Notes under the pieces: model-generated
What the model was told of the DNA's origin: nothing
Seen by the model: the letters and a program-made list of their open reading frames with translations, nothing else
Databases searched by the model: none
Shown here: piece after piece, positions 53,381 to 62,273 of the stretch
How positions within the stretch are numbered: position 1 is the stretch's first letter
Layout of the letters: each line of letters begins with the position of its first letter
Made by a program: the position numbers and the translations under genes
Source: Hyphomicrobiales bacterium
Lineage (GTDB): Bacteria; Pseudomonadota; Alphaproteobacteria; Rhizobiales; Beijerinckiaceae
NCBI GenBank assembly: GCA_930633525.1
Contig: CAKNFP010000001.1
Location: 660,001-724,000, forward strand
Direction of reading: 5' to 3'
Length of the DNA: 64,000 bases

Positions 53381-53414
53381 TTTCATCTGGTGCAACATTT
53401 CATCTAGTGCAACA
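53381..53414. repeat. 17-base tandem repeat upstream of the dehydratase gene
   Basis: Two adjacent units, TTTCATCTGGTGCAACA and TTTCATCTAGTGCAACA, differ at one base. They end 65 bases before the dehydratase start, a place suited to an activator or repressor bound as direct repeats. Confidence 0.75.
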
Positions 53415-53479
53415 TAGTTCGGAATTACTGCCTTGGCGGGAAACCGCAGCGGAGGAAGTCGATGAGGGGAGAGCAGCCT

Positions 53480-55204
53480 ATGTCTCGCCGCCAGCCTGGT
53501 GATCTACGCAGTGCCCGCTGGTATTCGGCGGGAGGGATGCGGGCCTTCGCCCATCGCCAGCGCATGCAGCAGATGGGCTTCCGGCGCGATGAGTTCATGG
53601 GGCGCCCTGTCATCGCCATCGTCAACACCTGGAGCGACCTGAGCCCCTGCCACGCGCATCTGCGTGAGCGGGCGGAGGCCGTGAAGCGGGGCGTTCTGCG
53701 CGCGGGCGGCTTTCCGGTGGAACTGCCCGCCTTGTCTCTCGGCGAAGTCATGGTGAAGCCGACAACCATGCTCTATCGTAATTTCCTGGCGATGGAGGTC
53801 GAGGAGCTGCTGCGCCAACACCCGATCGACGGGGCGGTGCTGCTCGGCGGCTGCGACAAGACCACGCCTGGCCTGGTCATGGGTGCCATCAGCATGAACA
53901 TTCCGGCCATCTACTGCCCGGCTGGCCCGATGCTGAACGGACGTTGGCGCGGGACCAAGGTCGGCGCGGGGACACATACGCGCAAGTATTGGGACGACTA
54001 TCGCGCGGGCCATCTCGGTGAAGCGGAGATGATCGAGATCGAGGGCATATCCACCCGGTCGCCCGGCACCTGCAATACGATGGGTACGGCATCAACCATG
54101 ACGTCGATCGCCGACGCCCTCGGCTTGATGTTGCCCGGGGCTTCCAGCATCCCCGCGATGGACGCCGCGCATCCGCGCATGGCTTCCGCCTGCGGCGAGC
54201 GCATCGTCGAGATGGTGTGGAGCGATGTGAAGCCGCTCGACATCCTGACGCCGGGCGCGGTCCGCAATGCGCTGCACGTCGATGCGGCGCTGGGCGGTTC
54301 GACGAATGCCGCTGTCCATCTCGTCGCCATCGCGCGGCGCGCGGGCCTTGCCATATCCCTTGAGGATTTCGATGCCGCGGCCCGCCAGACCCCGGTTCTG
54401 GCGAATATCTTTCCGGCGGGGGATGCCCTGATGGAGGACTTCTTCTTTGCCGGCGGACTGCTCGGGCTGATGTCGCGGCTCACCGATAGGCTCGATCTCG
54501 ATGCGGTGACCGCTGCCGGCGTGGTCTGGCGTGATGTTCTGGCGAAAGCGCGTGTGGACGACGACGATGTCATCCGGCCGCTCGACAGGCCGGTGGTCGA
54601 CCGGCCCGCCATTGCGGTGCTGCGCGGCAATCTCGCCCCGGACGGTGCCGTCATCAAGCCGTCGGCGGCAAGCGAGCATCTGCTCGTTCATCGCGGGCCG
54701 GCCGTCGTGTTCGACAGTCACGCCGAGCTCAATGCCCGCATCGATGATCCCGAGCTTGCGATCGACGAGAACAGCGTGCTCATCCTGCGCGGCGCCGGGC
54801 CGGTGGGGGCGCCGGGCATGCCGGAGTGGGGGGCGCTGCCCTTGCCGAAGCGCCTGCTCGATCGCGGCGTCCGCGACCTCGTGCGCATCTCGGACGCAAG
54901 GATGAGTGGCACGCACTATGGTACCTGCGTCCTGCACGTCGCGCCGGAATCCCATGTGGGCGGGCCCCTTGCGCTGGTGAGAACGGGCGACGAGATCCTC
55001 CTCGACGTGCCGGGCCGGCGGCTCGAGATGCTTGTCGGTGATGAGGAACTGGCGCGTCGGCGCGAGAACTGGCAGCCGCCGCCGCGCCGGTTCAGCCGCG
55101 GCTACGGCGTGATTGTGGAAAGCCACATCACGCAGGCCGACAAGGGCTGCGATTTCGATTTTCTCGAGGCGGGCGCGGCCACGCCTGAACCGGAGATTTT
55201 CTGA
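53480..55204 (+). CDS. IlvD/Edd-family sugar-acid dehydratase (L-arabinonate dehydratase-like)
   Basis: A 574-residue Fe-S dehydratase. The cluster cysteines are Cys57 (DLSPCHAH), Cys125 (LLGGCDKTTP) and Cys198 (SPGTCNTMGTA), spaced as in the pentonate dehydratases; Lys127 follows the second. ARMSGTHYGT near the C-terminus is the active-site serine region. It converts an aldonate to a 2-keto-3-deoxy acid. Two starts have ribosome sites, ATG 53462 and ATG 53480; the second begins at the conserved N-terminus. It is followed by the LacI gene. Confidence 0.93.
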   Translation: MSRRQPGDLRSARWYSAGGMRAFAHRQRMQQMGFRRDEFMGRPVIAIVNTWSDLSPCHAHLRERAEAVKRGVLRAGGFPVELPALSLGEVMVKPTTMLYRNFLAMEVEELLRQHPIDGAVLLGGCDKTTPGLVMGAISMNIPAIYCPAGPMLNGRWRGTKVGAGTHTRKYWDDYRAGHLGEAEMIEIEGISTRSPGTCNTMGTASTMTSIADALGLMLPGASSIPAMDAAHPRMASACGERIVEMVWSDVKPLDILTPGAVRNALHVDAALGGSTNAAVHLVAIARRAGLAISLEDFDAAARQTPVLANIFPAGDALMEDFFFAGGLLGLMSRLTDRLDLDAVTAAGVVWRDVLAKARVDDDDVIRPLDRPVVDRPAIAVLRGNLAPDGAVIKPSAASEHLLVHRGPAVVFDSHAELNARIDDPELAIDENSVLILRGAGPVGAPGMPEWGALPLPKRLLDRGVRDLVRISDARMSGTHYGTCVLHVAPESHVGGPLALVRTGDEILLDVPGRRLEMLVGDEELARRRENWQPPPRRFSRGYGVIVESHITQADKGCDFDFLEAGAATPEPEIF

Positions 55205-55265
55205 TCCGGCACGATACGGTAGAAGCGCCCCAGGCCCCATCAGCCCCTCTAGGAAGTTGGATTGC

Positions 55266-56333
55266 ATGGCAAAGGTCCCGCCGGACGATATGCTGCCCAC
55301 CGTCCTTCGTCCCCCGCCGCGGGAACGGCTTGGCACGACGCGCTCTCGCATGGAGGATGTTGCGCGGCTAGCGGGCGTGTCGACTGCGACCGTCTCGCGC
55401 GCGCTTCGCCAGCCAGACCGGGTTTCGCCCCCCGTCCGGGCGCGCGTGGACGAGGCCGTCGAGCGGCTGTCGTACCGGCGCAATCTCATGGCGGGAGCGC
55501 TGGCGAGCGCTCGCAGCATGACGATCGGTGTCATCATCCCCTCGATGATCAACTCGTTCTTCTCGGCAACGGTCGAGGCCATGGAAGAGGGTCTGGAGGG
55601 CAGCGGCTATCAATTGCTCATCGGCAACAGCCGCCATTCCATGGATGTCGAGGAACAGCTTGTTGCGTCCGTGATGGCCTGGTCTCCCGCCGCGATCGTG
55701 CTCACGGGGCGCCGTCACAGCCGCGAAACTATCCGAATGCTGCTCGACGCGGACATCCCGATCGTCGAGATGTGGGAACTGTCCGATCATCCCATCGACA
55801 CCATCGTCGGCTTTTCCCAGCGCGCTGCCGGCCGGGTCGTCGTCCGCCATTTCGCGGAGCGTGGTGCGCGCAAGCTTGGCTTTATCGGCGCGATGCTCGA
55901 TCGCGACTACCGTGCAGTCGATCGTTATGCCGGCTTTATTGAAGCGGCCGCGGAGGCTGGCTTTGCGCCGCCCGTGGAATACCGCCTCGAAAAAAGGGCG
56001 AGTGCAGTCGGGGGCAGTGAGGCGCTGCGCGACTTGGTCACGCGGCATCCTGACGTGGACGCCGTGTTCTGCACGAACGACATTCTCGCCTTGGGCGGGT
56101 TGTTCGAGGCGCAGCGGCAGGGGTGGCAGGTCCCCGGACGGCTCCGGATCTGTGGCTTCGGCGATCTCGAATTTGCCGCGGCCAGCGAGCCGGCGCTCAC
56201 CACCGTGCGCCCGCCGCGCGGAGCGATCGGCACGAAGGTGGTTGATGTCTTGCTCTCCCGGCTCGGAGGCGAACCTGCCGGGCAGACCATCTTCGATCTC
56301 GGTTTCGAACTTGTCGCGCGCGGTTCGACGTGA
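55266..56333 (+). CDS. LacI-family transcriptional regulator
   Basis: A 355-residue regulator. The N-terminal helix-turn-helix is RMEDVARLAGVSTATVSRALRQPDRVSPPVRARVDEAVERLSYRRNLMAGALAS, preceded by a 30-residue extension; the periplasmic-binding-like effector domain follows (IGVIIPSMINSFFSATVEAMEEGL, VFCTNDILALGGLFEAQRQGWQVPGRLRICGFGD). An AGGAAG site precedes ATG 55266. It probably controls the importer and dehydratase operons through the 53040-53479 region. Confidence 0.94.
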   Translation: MAKVPPDDMLPTVLRPPPRERLGTTRSRMEDVARLAGVSTATVSRALRQPDRVSPPVRARVDEAVERLSYRRNLMAGALASARSMTIGVIIPSMINSFFSATVEAMEEGLEGSGYQLLIGNSRHSMDVEEQLVASVMAWSPAAIVLTGRRHSRETIRMLLDADIPIVEMWELSDHPIDTIVGFSQRAAGRVVVRHFAERGARKLGFIGAMLDRDYRAVDRYAGFIEAAAEAGFAPPVEYRLEKRASAVGGSEALRDLVTRHPDVDAVFCTNDILALGGLFEAQRQGWQVPGRLRICGFGDLEFAAASEPALTTVRPPRGAIGTKVVDVLLSRLGGEPAGQTIFDLGFELVARGST

Positions 56334-56362
56334 CCGCCCCATGCTTGTGAATGTAGCGGGTT

Positions 56363-57508
56363 TCAGCCGCGCTTGATCAGCGCCTCCAGATCCTGCGCGA
56401 GGCCGAGGCCCGGCGCGTCGCTCAGATGGACATGGCCCTCCGCAAGGGGCATCAATCCATCGATCAGGTGATCCCGCCATGGATTGGGATTGGTATCGAT
56501 TTCGAGCAGGCCGTCGCCTCCGGAAGCGGCCAGGAGATGCGCCGATGCCAGGAGCCCGATCCCGCCGCCGAGATAGTGCGGGCAATAGGTCATGCCGGCC
56601 GCCGCTGCCTTGCGGGCCACATCGAGGCAGCCCGATAGTCCGCCCCATTTCGCCGCGTCAGGCTGGAGGAAGCCCAGGGTTCCGCTTGTGATCGCGGCTT
56701 CGAACTCCGCCGTCGCGTTCATGTTCTCGCCCGCCGCGATGGGAATGGGAATGGCCTCCGCCAATGCTCGCCATTCCGCCAGCGGCCTGTCGGCGGCAAG
56801 AGGCTCCTCCAGCCAGGCAAGCTTATAGGGGGCGAAGGCGCGCCCGAGCCGGATCGCCTCATCGCGCGCCCAGCCTTGATTGGCGTCGATCATCAGCGTC
56901 GCGTCATCGCCTATCGTGGCGCGGATAGTATCCAGCGCGCGCCGATCCACCTTCTCGCCGAAGCCGACCTTGAGCTTGAAGGCGCGATGGCCGCGCGCCA
57001 GTTCGGCGGCGGCCACCTCGCCCGGCCTTTCCGGGCCGATGCCGCTGGCATAGGCGCGCACCTGTCGCCGTTCAGGGGTGGTGAGCCCGTATTCACGTCG
57101 GATATAGGCGTGAAGCGGCAGGCCGGCCCTGCGCGCGGCAAGATCATGGCAAGCGATGTCGAACCCCGCCGCCACCTGGCGCAGGGGTCCCCATTCACCG
57201 GATTGCAGTGCCAGAATGTGCAGGGCCTGCATGAGCCGGGCGAACACCTCGCCCGTGGGCAGCGGAGACAGGCGCTGGAGCATGGGCCCGACCGTTGCGA
57301 GTGCGAGACGCGCGCGGTGCTCGGCACCGACGGAGGGGAAGTTGCACCAGACCTCGCCGAGCCCGCTGTGGCCGTCATGGTCACGGACTGCGATGAATAC
57401 GGCGGGACGGTCGGTCATGGTCCCGAACGAGGTGCGGACCGGCGTGTCGATGGGCGCACGCACGGCGACGGCCTCGATCTGCGTTATCGCGATGACGTCC
57501 GCGCTCAT
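56363..57508 (-). CDS. Enolase-superfamily dehydratase/epimerase, mandelate racemase subgroup
   Basis: A 381-residue protein. Catalytic Lys178/Lys180 (FKLKVG), metal ligands Asp208 (IDANQGW), Glu234 (WLEEPL) and Glu261 (AGENMN), Asp284 (LQPDAAKWGG) and His311 (CPHYLGGG) give the full Lys-x-Lys and Asp-His sets of the mandelate racemase subgroup. Sugar-acid dehydratases are the most common members. I chose the ATG at 57508 behind GGGGGGA. It is divergent from an IclR gene. Confidence 0.9.
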   Translation of the reverse strand: MSADVIAITQIEAVAVRAPIDTPVRTSFGTMTDRPAVFIAVRDHDGHSGLGEVWCNFPSVGAEHRARLALATVGPMLQRLSPLPTGEVFARLMQALHILALQSGEWGPLRQVAAGFDIACHDLAARRAGLPLHAYIRREYGLTTPERRQVRAYASGIGPERPGEVAAAELARGHRAFKLKVGFGEKVDRRALDTIRATIGDDATLMIDANQGWARDEAIRLGRAFAPYKLAWLEEPLAADRPLAEWRALAEAIPIPIAAGENMNATAEFEAAITSGTLGFLQPDAAKWGGLSGCLDVARKAAAAGMTYCPHYLGGGIGLLASAHLLAASGGDGLLEIDTNPNPWRDHLIDGLMPLAEGHVHLSDAPGLGLAQDLEALIKRG

Positions 57509-57543
57509 CCATCCCCCCGCTAGGCTCGCAAAATGTTGCGCGA

Positions 57544-57562
57544 GATGAAATTCTGTTTCATC
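57544..57562. promoter_or_regulatory. IclR-family operator candidate
   Basis: GATGAAA (57544-57550) and TTTCATC (57556-57562) form a perfect inverted repeat around 5 bases. GAAA/TTTC palindromes are typical of IclR-family operators such as KdgR. It lies between the divergent enolase-type and IclR genes, 36 bases from the enolase-type start. Confidence 0.65.
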
Positions 57563-57631
57563 ATGCGCAGCATAGAGCAAGTTCGGCCATCGGAGCCAGC
57601 CATCTTGAGCAGCCTTGTTCCCGAAAGCGAC

Positions 57632-58468
57632 ATGTTGGGCGACATGCGAGCGGACATGGGCGCGTCTGACAGCGCCGGGGCTGACGCGGGGGCATCATCG
57701 TCCGTGCGCGTGATAGATCGGACCATGCGCATCCTGCGGGTTTTGGCCGACAGCACGGATTCGATGACGCTGACCGAACTCAGCCAGCGCGTTGATCTTC
57801 ATAAATCCACCGTGTTGCGGTTTCTCAAGACACTGGAAAAAGGCGGCTTCGTCGCGGCCGGCCACAACGGCAAGGGTTGGCGGCCGGGACCCGTCTTCCT
57901 GGACATACGGTCGCGCAGCATCGCGCGGCATGATCTGGCAGGGCTTGCGCGGCCCCTGATGGAGGAGGCGTGCAGCCAGACGGGCGAGACAGTCCAGCTG
58001 GCCATCCTGCCCGATACGAGCATCGTCTATCTCGCTAAGGTCGAACCCCTCGATCCGCCGCTGAAGCTCAACACGCAGATCGGGGCGCGCCGGCCTATCC
58101 ATTGCACCGCGCTCGGCAAGGCGATTGCGGCCTATCGTGATCCGGCCGAAGTGGATGCCATGCTCAAGGAGGCGGGCATGCCCGCCTTCACCGCCCGCAC
58201 GCTCACCAATGCCGAGGATTTGCATGAGGCTTTCGGCGCGATTCGCCGGGATGGCTATGCGGTGGACGATCGTGAATACAATGATCTCGTCTCCTGCGTG
58301 GCGGCACCGATCCGCAACGGCGAGGGCACGGTGGTCGCGGCGTTGAGCATTTCCAGCCTGGGACAGACGGCGAGCGCACCCCGCTTCGCCGAATTGATTG
58401 CCGTCGCGCGTGACACGGCGGCGCGGATAGGCGAGCTGCTGGGTTGGCATAGCCAGACGTCGCCGTGA
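57632..58468 (+). CDS. IclR-family transcriptional regulator
   Basis: About 278 residues: winged helix RVIDRTMRILRVLADSTDSMTLTELSQRVDLHKSTVLRFLKTLEKGGFV and the GAF-like IclR effector domain (GETVQLAILPDTSIVYLAKVEP, IHCTALGKAIAAY, GYAVDDREYNDLVSCVAAPI). The frame is open from 57533, but the operator-like palindrome at 57544 lies in that part, so a later start (57632, 57644 or 57656) is more likely; I chose 57632. It probably controls the divergent dehydratase gene and the genes downstream. Confidence 0.88.
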   Translation: MLGDMRADMGASDSAGADAGASSSVRVIDRTMRILRVLADSTDSMTLTELSQRVDLHKSTVLRFLKTLEKGGFVAAGHNGKGWRPGPVFLDIRSRSIARHDLAGLARPLMEEACSQTGETVQLAILPDTSIVYLAKVEPLDPPLKLNTQIGARRPIHCTALGKAIAAYRDPAEVDAMLKEAGMPAFTARTLTNAEDLHEAFGAIRRDGYAVDDREYNDLVSCVAAPIRNGEGTVVAALSISSLGQTASAPRFAELIAVARDTAARIGELLGWHSQTSP

Positions 58469-58729
58469 TAATAAACTCCGCGACAGGGCTGGTTAAGACC
58501 GCTCGCGGGGCATGAACTCAACAGCATCTGTGAAGTCGGACTGAAATGCCTCGCTTCGGGCTTTATCCGGGGATGTGTTTCTGGGAAAATCCGGTGCCCG
58601 AAGGTGATTATCGGGCAGCAGCGCCGATTGCACCGCCGCGTCGCTGCTCCAAGGATAAGAGCGGGTCCGTGCCGGAGAGCGCGGGTGATGATGGGGAGAG
58701 TTTGCGTGGTCGAGACTTCCGGGGCGGGC

Positions 58730-59917
58730 ATGTCGCGTGCGGACAAGGGTGAGGGGGCGTTCGATCGTGTCCTCAAAGGGGGGCGCGTCATCGATCCGCG
58801 CAATGGCATCGACGCTGTCATGGATGTCGGTATCAGGGATGGCCGGATCGCGGCGGTGGCGCAACGGCTTGACGCCGGCACCGCATCGATCGATGACATG
58901 GCCGGCCACATTGTCGCGCCGGGCCTCATCGACATCCACACTCATGTCTATCATAAGGCGACCTCCCTGAGCGTGGATCCCGATCCGGTGGCGCGGCGCT
59001 CGGCGGTGACGACGCTGGTCGATGCGGGCAGCGCGGGCGCGGGTAACCTCGAAGGTCTCAAGGATTTCGTCGCGGCGCGATCCGCCTTCAACCTGCTCGC
59101 CTATGTCAATATTTCTTTCCCCGGCATCTTCGCCTTCGACAAGGCCTTCTCGGTCGGCGAGGCGACCGTGCGTGACCTCCTCAATGTCGAGCGCTGCGTG
59201 GAAGCCGTGGAGGCACACAAGGACTTCGTCGTCGGCATCAAGGTGCGTATCGGCGACAAGACATCTGGCGATGTGGGGCTCGAGGCCCTCGACCGCGCGA
59301 TCGCCGCCGCCGAGCGCACCGGGTTGCCGGTGATGACGCATATCGGCGGACCGCCGCCATCCTATGAAGAGATTCTCGCGCGGATGCGGCCGGGCGATAT
59401 CCTCACCCATTGCTTCCGCCCCGCGCCGAACGCGCCGGTGGACGGCTCCGGTCTCGTCCTCGGCGCGCTCCGCGAGGCCAGGGCACGGGGTGTGCTGTTC
59501 GACATCGGCCACGGCATGGGAGCGTTCGGCTTCGATAGCGCGGAGGCCGCCCTCTCTGACGGCTTTCCGCCGGACATGATCTCCAGCGATGTGCATGTCA
59601 TGTCCATCAAGGGGCCTGCCTACGATCTGCTGCATACCATGAGCAAGCTGATGTGCTGCGGCGTTGGCGTCGCCGATGTGATTGCCATGGTGACGGATGC
59701 CCCGGCCAGGGCCATGAGCCGCGACCACATTGGCCATCTCGGCGTGGGGGCCGCCGCCGATATCAGCGTGCTGGATCTCGTCGAGGTCGCGGTGCCCTTC
59801 GTCGATGTGATCGGCCATCGCCGGGAAGGCATGAAACTCTTGAAGCCGTATGCGCTCTACGTGGCCGGAAAGCCGGAAGCGATTGCGCCGCGTCCTTTCG
59901 AGCCGGGGGCAGCATAG
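58730..59917 (+). CDS. Amidohydrolase/deacetylase-family metallohydrolase (COG3964 type)
   Basis: A 395-residue TIM-barrel amidohydrolase: FDRVLKGGRVIDPRNGID start, metal HxH in PGLIDIHTHVYH, the bridging Lys region in VVGIKVRIGDKTSGD, PVMTHIGGPPPSYEEIL, DILTHCF and ISSDVHVMSIKGPAYDLLHTMSKL. A member of this group, Agrobacterium Atu3266, is reported to hydrolyse acetylated 2-hydroxy acids; the physiological substrate is unclear. I chose ATG 58730, just before the conserved part; 58688 is possible. Confidence 0.88.
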   Translation: MSRADKGEGAFDRVLKGGRVIDPRNGIDAVMDVGIRDGRIAAVAQRLDAGTASIDDMAGHIVAPGLIDIHTHVYHKATSLSVDPDPVARRSAVTTLVDAGSAGAGNLEGLKDFVAARSAFNLLAYVNISFPGIFAFDKAFSVGEATVRDLLNVERCVEAVEAHKDFVVGIKVRIGDKTSGDVGLEALDRAIAAAERTGLPVMTHIGGPPPSYEEILARMRPGDILTHCFRPAPNAPVDGSGLVLGALREARARGVLFDIGHGMGAFGFDSAEAALSDGFPPDMISSDVHVMSIKGPAYDLLHTMSKLMCCGVGVADVIAMVTDAPARAMSRDHIGHLGVGAAADISVLDLVEVAVPFVDVIGHRREGMKLLKPYALYVAGKPEAIAPRPFEPGAA

Positions 59918-59984
59918 ACCATGCTGTGAAAACTGTGCCCGGCTTCTTTCTCATTAGCGGGCGAATGCTTGGGAACCAACGGCT

Positions 59985-60095
59985 GCGTGTCATCCCCGGC
60001 GTCGCGCAGCGACGGGAAGGAAGGCCGTGAGCCGTGGCGCTTGACCTTTGGATCCCCCGGCCGGTTGCACCGGTCGCCGGGGATGACGCGACACG
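59985..60095. repeat. Palindromic intergenic element
   Basis: Outer arms GTCATCCCCGGCG (59989-60001) and CGCCGGGGATGAC (60075-60087) are perfect inverted repeats of 13 bases. Inside are two small hairpins, GTCGC-GCA-GCGAC (60001-60013) and CCGGT-TGC-ACCGG (60061-60073). The whole resembles the dispersed palindromes common in alphaproteobacterial genomes. Only one copy is in this window. Confidence 0.65.
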
Positions 60096-60115
60096 AGGAC
60101 ATGCTAAGCGGCGAG

Positions 60116-60145
60116 AGGCTTGGGACACAGAGGCTTGGGACACAG
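60116..60145. repeat. 15-base tandem repeat
   Basis: Two exact adjacent copies of AGGCTTGGGACACAG, followed by the first bases of a third unit (AGGC). Confidence 0.85.
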
Positions 60146-60311
60146 AGGCAGGAACAGAGGATATTGGGGAGCTCGCGATTCCATAGTTTCATCTGCCGAT
60201 ACATGGTATCTGCTGATGAAATTTTAGTTGCAAATCGCAGATTGAGCCCTATCGTCTTCGAGAAGCGGGCCGTGGAGCTCCGCCTGCCAAGACTATAGGG
60301 AGAGTTGGCTG

Positions 60312-61130
60312 ATGTCGGTTGCCGGCGTGCTGGAGTCTGCTGCATTTCCCGCTAATCCCTTCCGCACCGCGCTCTCGCGCGGCCGCCCCCTTATCGGCAT
60401 ATGGTCGATGTTGAATTCCGTCGATGCCACGGAGGCGCTTTGCTGGTCCGGGTATGACTGGATCCTCATCGACGGAGAGCACGCGCCGGTTTCGCTGCAC
60501 GATGTGATGACCCACTGTCGCACCGTCGCGGGCACGCCGACGATCCCGATCGTCCGGCTTTTGTGGAACGATCCGCTCCTGCTCAAGAGCCACCTCGACG
60601 CCGGCATCGGCACGATCATGCTGCCCTATGTGCAGACCGCCGAGGAGGCGGCCGAGGCAGTGCGGGCCATGCGTTACCCGCCGCGCGGCGCGCGTGGCAT
60701 CGCCGCCATGCACCGGGGGAGCCGCTATTCCCGCATCAAGGACTATGCGCGACGCGCAGACGAGACGCTCTTCCTGATTGTCCAGATCGAGACGAAAGAG
60801 GCGCTGGACAATTGCGAGGCGATTGCGGCCGTCGATGGCGTCGACGCGGTCTTCTTCGGACCGGGCGATCTCGCCGCCAGCATGGGGTTGCCTGGTCAGG
60901 CAGCCCACCCGGATGTCACGGCGGCCATTGAAGATGGCCTGAGGCGTTGCCGCGCGTCCGGAAAGGCTGTTGGCGTGCTGGCGCCGAACGATGCCATCGC
61001 TGAGCAGCACATCCGTTCCGGCTTCGATTTCGTATCCGTGGCGAATGATTTCGCGATGCTTGTGCAGCGAGCAGATGCGGCCGCTGCTCATTTCCGGGAA
61101 GTCGTTACACAGTCGAGCGGGAGGGACTGA
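60312..61130 (+). CDS. HpcH/HpaI-family class II aldolase
   Basis: A 272-residue TIM-barrel aldolase: PLIGIWSMLNSVDATEALCWSGYDWILIDGEHAPVS, IVRLLWNDPLLLKSHLDAGIGTIMLPYVQTAEEA, RYPPRGARGI, and the metal site in QIETKEALDN and VFFGPGDLAASMG. Members cleave 2-keto-3-deoxy acids to pyruvate and an aldehyde. Here it is the probable last step after the dehydratases of the region. GGGAGAG precedes the ATG. The ATPase gene follows after 3 bases. Confidence 0.93.
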   Translation: MSVAGVLESAAFPANPFRTALSRGRPLIGIWSMLNSVDATEALCWSGYDWILIDGEHAPVSLHDVMTHCRTVAGTPTIPIVRLLWNDPLLLKSHLDAGIGTIMLPYVQTAEEAAEAVRAMRYPPRGARGIAAMHRGSRYSRIKDYARRADETLFLIVQIETKEALDNCEAIAAVDGVDAVFFGPGDLAASMGLPGQAAHPDVTAAIEDGLRRCRASGKAVGVLAPNDAIAEQHIRSGFDFVSVANDFAMLVQRADAAAAHFREVVTQSSGRD

Positions 61131-61133
61131 GCG

Positions 61134-62273
61134 ATGGCGACTGTCGAGTTTGTCAAGCTCGTCAAGCGCTATGGGGCGATTGAGGTTGTTCATGCCATCG
61201 ATCTCGCGATCCATGACGGCGAATTCATTGTTCTTGTTGGCCCGTCGGGCTGCGGAAAATCCACCTCGCTGAGGATGCTGGCGGGCCTGGAGGATGTCTC
61301 CGAGGGTGAAATTCGCATCGATGGCCGTGTCGTCAACGAGGTCGAGCCGCGTGATCGCGACATAGCCATGGTGTTCCAGGACTACGCGCTCTACCCGCAT
61401 ATGAGCGTGTACGAGAACATGGCTTTCTCGCTGCAGTATCGAAAGGTGCCGAAGCGCGAGATCGACAAGCGGGTGCGCGACGCGGCGGCGGTGCTGGGCC
61501 TCGACCCCTATCTCAACCGGCGGCCGAAGCAGCTCTCCGGTGGGCAACGCCAGCGCGTGGCCATGGGCCGCGCCATCGTGCGCAAGCCGCAGGTCTTTCT
61601 GTTCGACGAACCCTTGTCCAATCTCGACGCCAAGCTGCGTGGGTCCATGCGCATCGAGATGAAGAAGCTGCACCAGCGCCTCGGCGTGACGACCGTCTAT
61701 GTCACCCACGATCAGGTCGAGGCGATGACCCTCGCTGATCGCGTTGTGGTGATGAACGGCGGCCATATCGAGCAGATCGGCACGCCGGATGAAGTCTACC
61801 ACGCCCCGGCCAGCCTGTTTGTTGCCGGCTTCATCGGTGCGCCGACCATGAATCTCATTCCCGGCCGCGCCGAGGGCCGGGCTCTGAGGCTCGACGGCAC
61901 CGATGCCGTCATCCCCTTGAATACGGATCTCGCCGAGGGCGCGCGGGTGGTCTTCGGCCTGCGTCCGGAGGACGTGGAGGTCGTGGAGGAGGGGGCCGCA
62001 CCGCCGGGTTTCTTCGATCTCGCCGCAGTTGTCGAGGTTGTCGAGCCGCTCGGCGCCGACACGCTGGTGTTCACAACCCTCGCTGACCATGCGGTCGCTT
62101 CGCGGGTGCGGCCGGAAGTGCGCCCGGCACCGGGCGAAACGGTCAAGCTTCGCTGCAATCTCCGTCGCATGCATTTGTTTGACACGGAAACGGGGCGTGC
62201 CATCGGCGCGCCGCATACTCGCGCGGACAAGGGGCAGGCTGCCGCCGCCATAGCGGGGGCCGTGCATGCCTGA
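61134..62273 (+). CDS. Carbohydrate ABC transporter ATPase (UgpC/MalK family)
   Basis: A 379-residue ATPase: Walker A GPSGCGKST, AMVFQDYALYPHMSVYENMAF, signature LSGGQRQRVAMGRAIV, Walker B VFLFDEPLSNLDAKLR, and the MalK-type C-terminal regulatory OB-fold domain (FIGAPTMNLIPG, VFGLRPEDVEV). It is most likely the energy subunit of the MalEFG-type importer at 49954-53039, which has no ATPase gene of its own. It overlaps the next gene by 8 bases. Confidence 0.93.
   Translation: MATVEFVKLVKRYGAIEVVHAIDLAIHDGEFIVLVGPSGCGKSTSLRMLAGLEDVSEGEIRIDGRVVNEVEPRDRDIAMVFQDYALYPHMSVYENMAFSLQYRKVPKREIDKRVRDAAAVLGLDPYLNRRPKQLSGGQRQRVAMGRAIVRKPQVFLFDEPLSNLDAKLRGSMRIEMKKLHQRLGVTTVYVTHDQVEAMTLADRVVVMNGGHIEQIGTPDEVYHAPASLFVAGFIGAPTMNLIPGRAEGRALRLDGTDAVIPLNTDLAEGARVVFGLRPEDVEVVEEGAAPPGFFDLAAVVEVVEPLGADTLVFTTLADHAVASRVRPEVRPAPGETVKLRCNLRRMHLFDTETGRAIGAPHTRADKGQAAAAIAGAVHA

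Larger units (their letters stand above)
53040..53479. other. Divergent control region between the sugar importer and IlvD/Edd operons
   Basis: A 440-base gap without a gene. It holds a LacI-like operator candidate (53255-53272) and a 17-base tandem repeat (53381-53414). Both promoters must lie here; the LacI-family regulator two genes downstream is the likely binder. Confidence 0.6.
59918..60311. other. Intergenic region with a palindromic element and short tandem repeats
   Basis: A 394-base gap without a gene. It holds the palindromic element (59985-60095) and a 15-base tandem repeat (60116-60145), then an AT-richer stretch before the aldolase gene that probably contains its promoter. Confidence 0.55.

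Noticed and set aside
60249..62267. A 672-codon minus-strand frame opposite the aldolase and ATPase genes
   Set aside because: Fully antisense to two well-supported genes; composition is that of a shadow frame.
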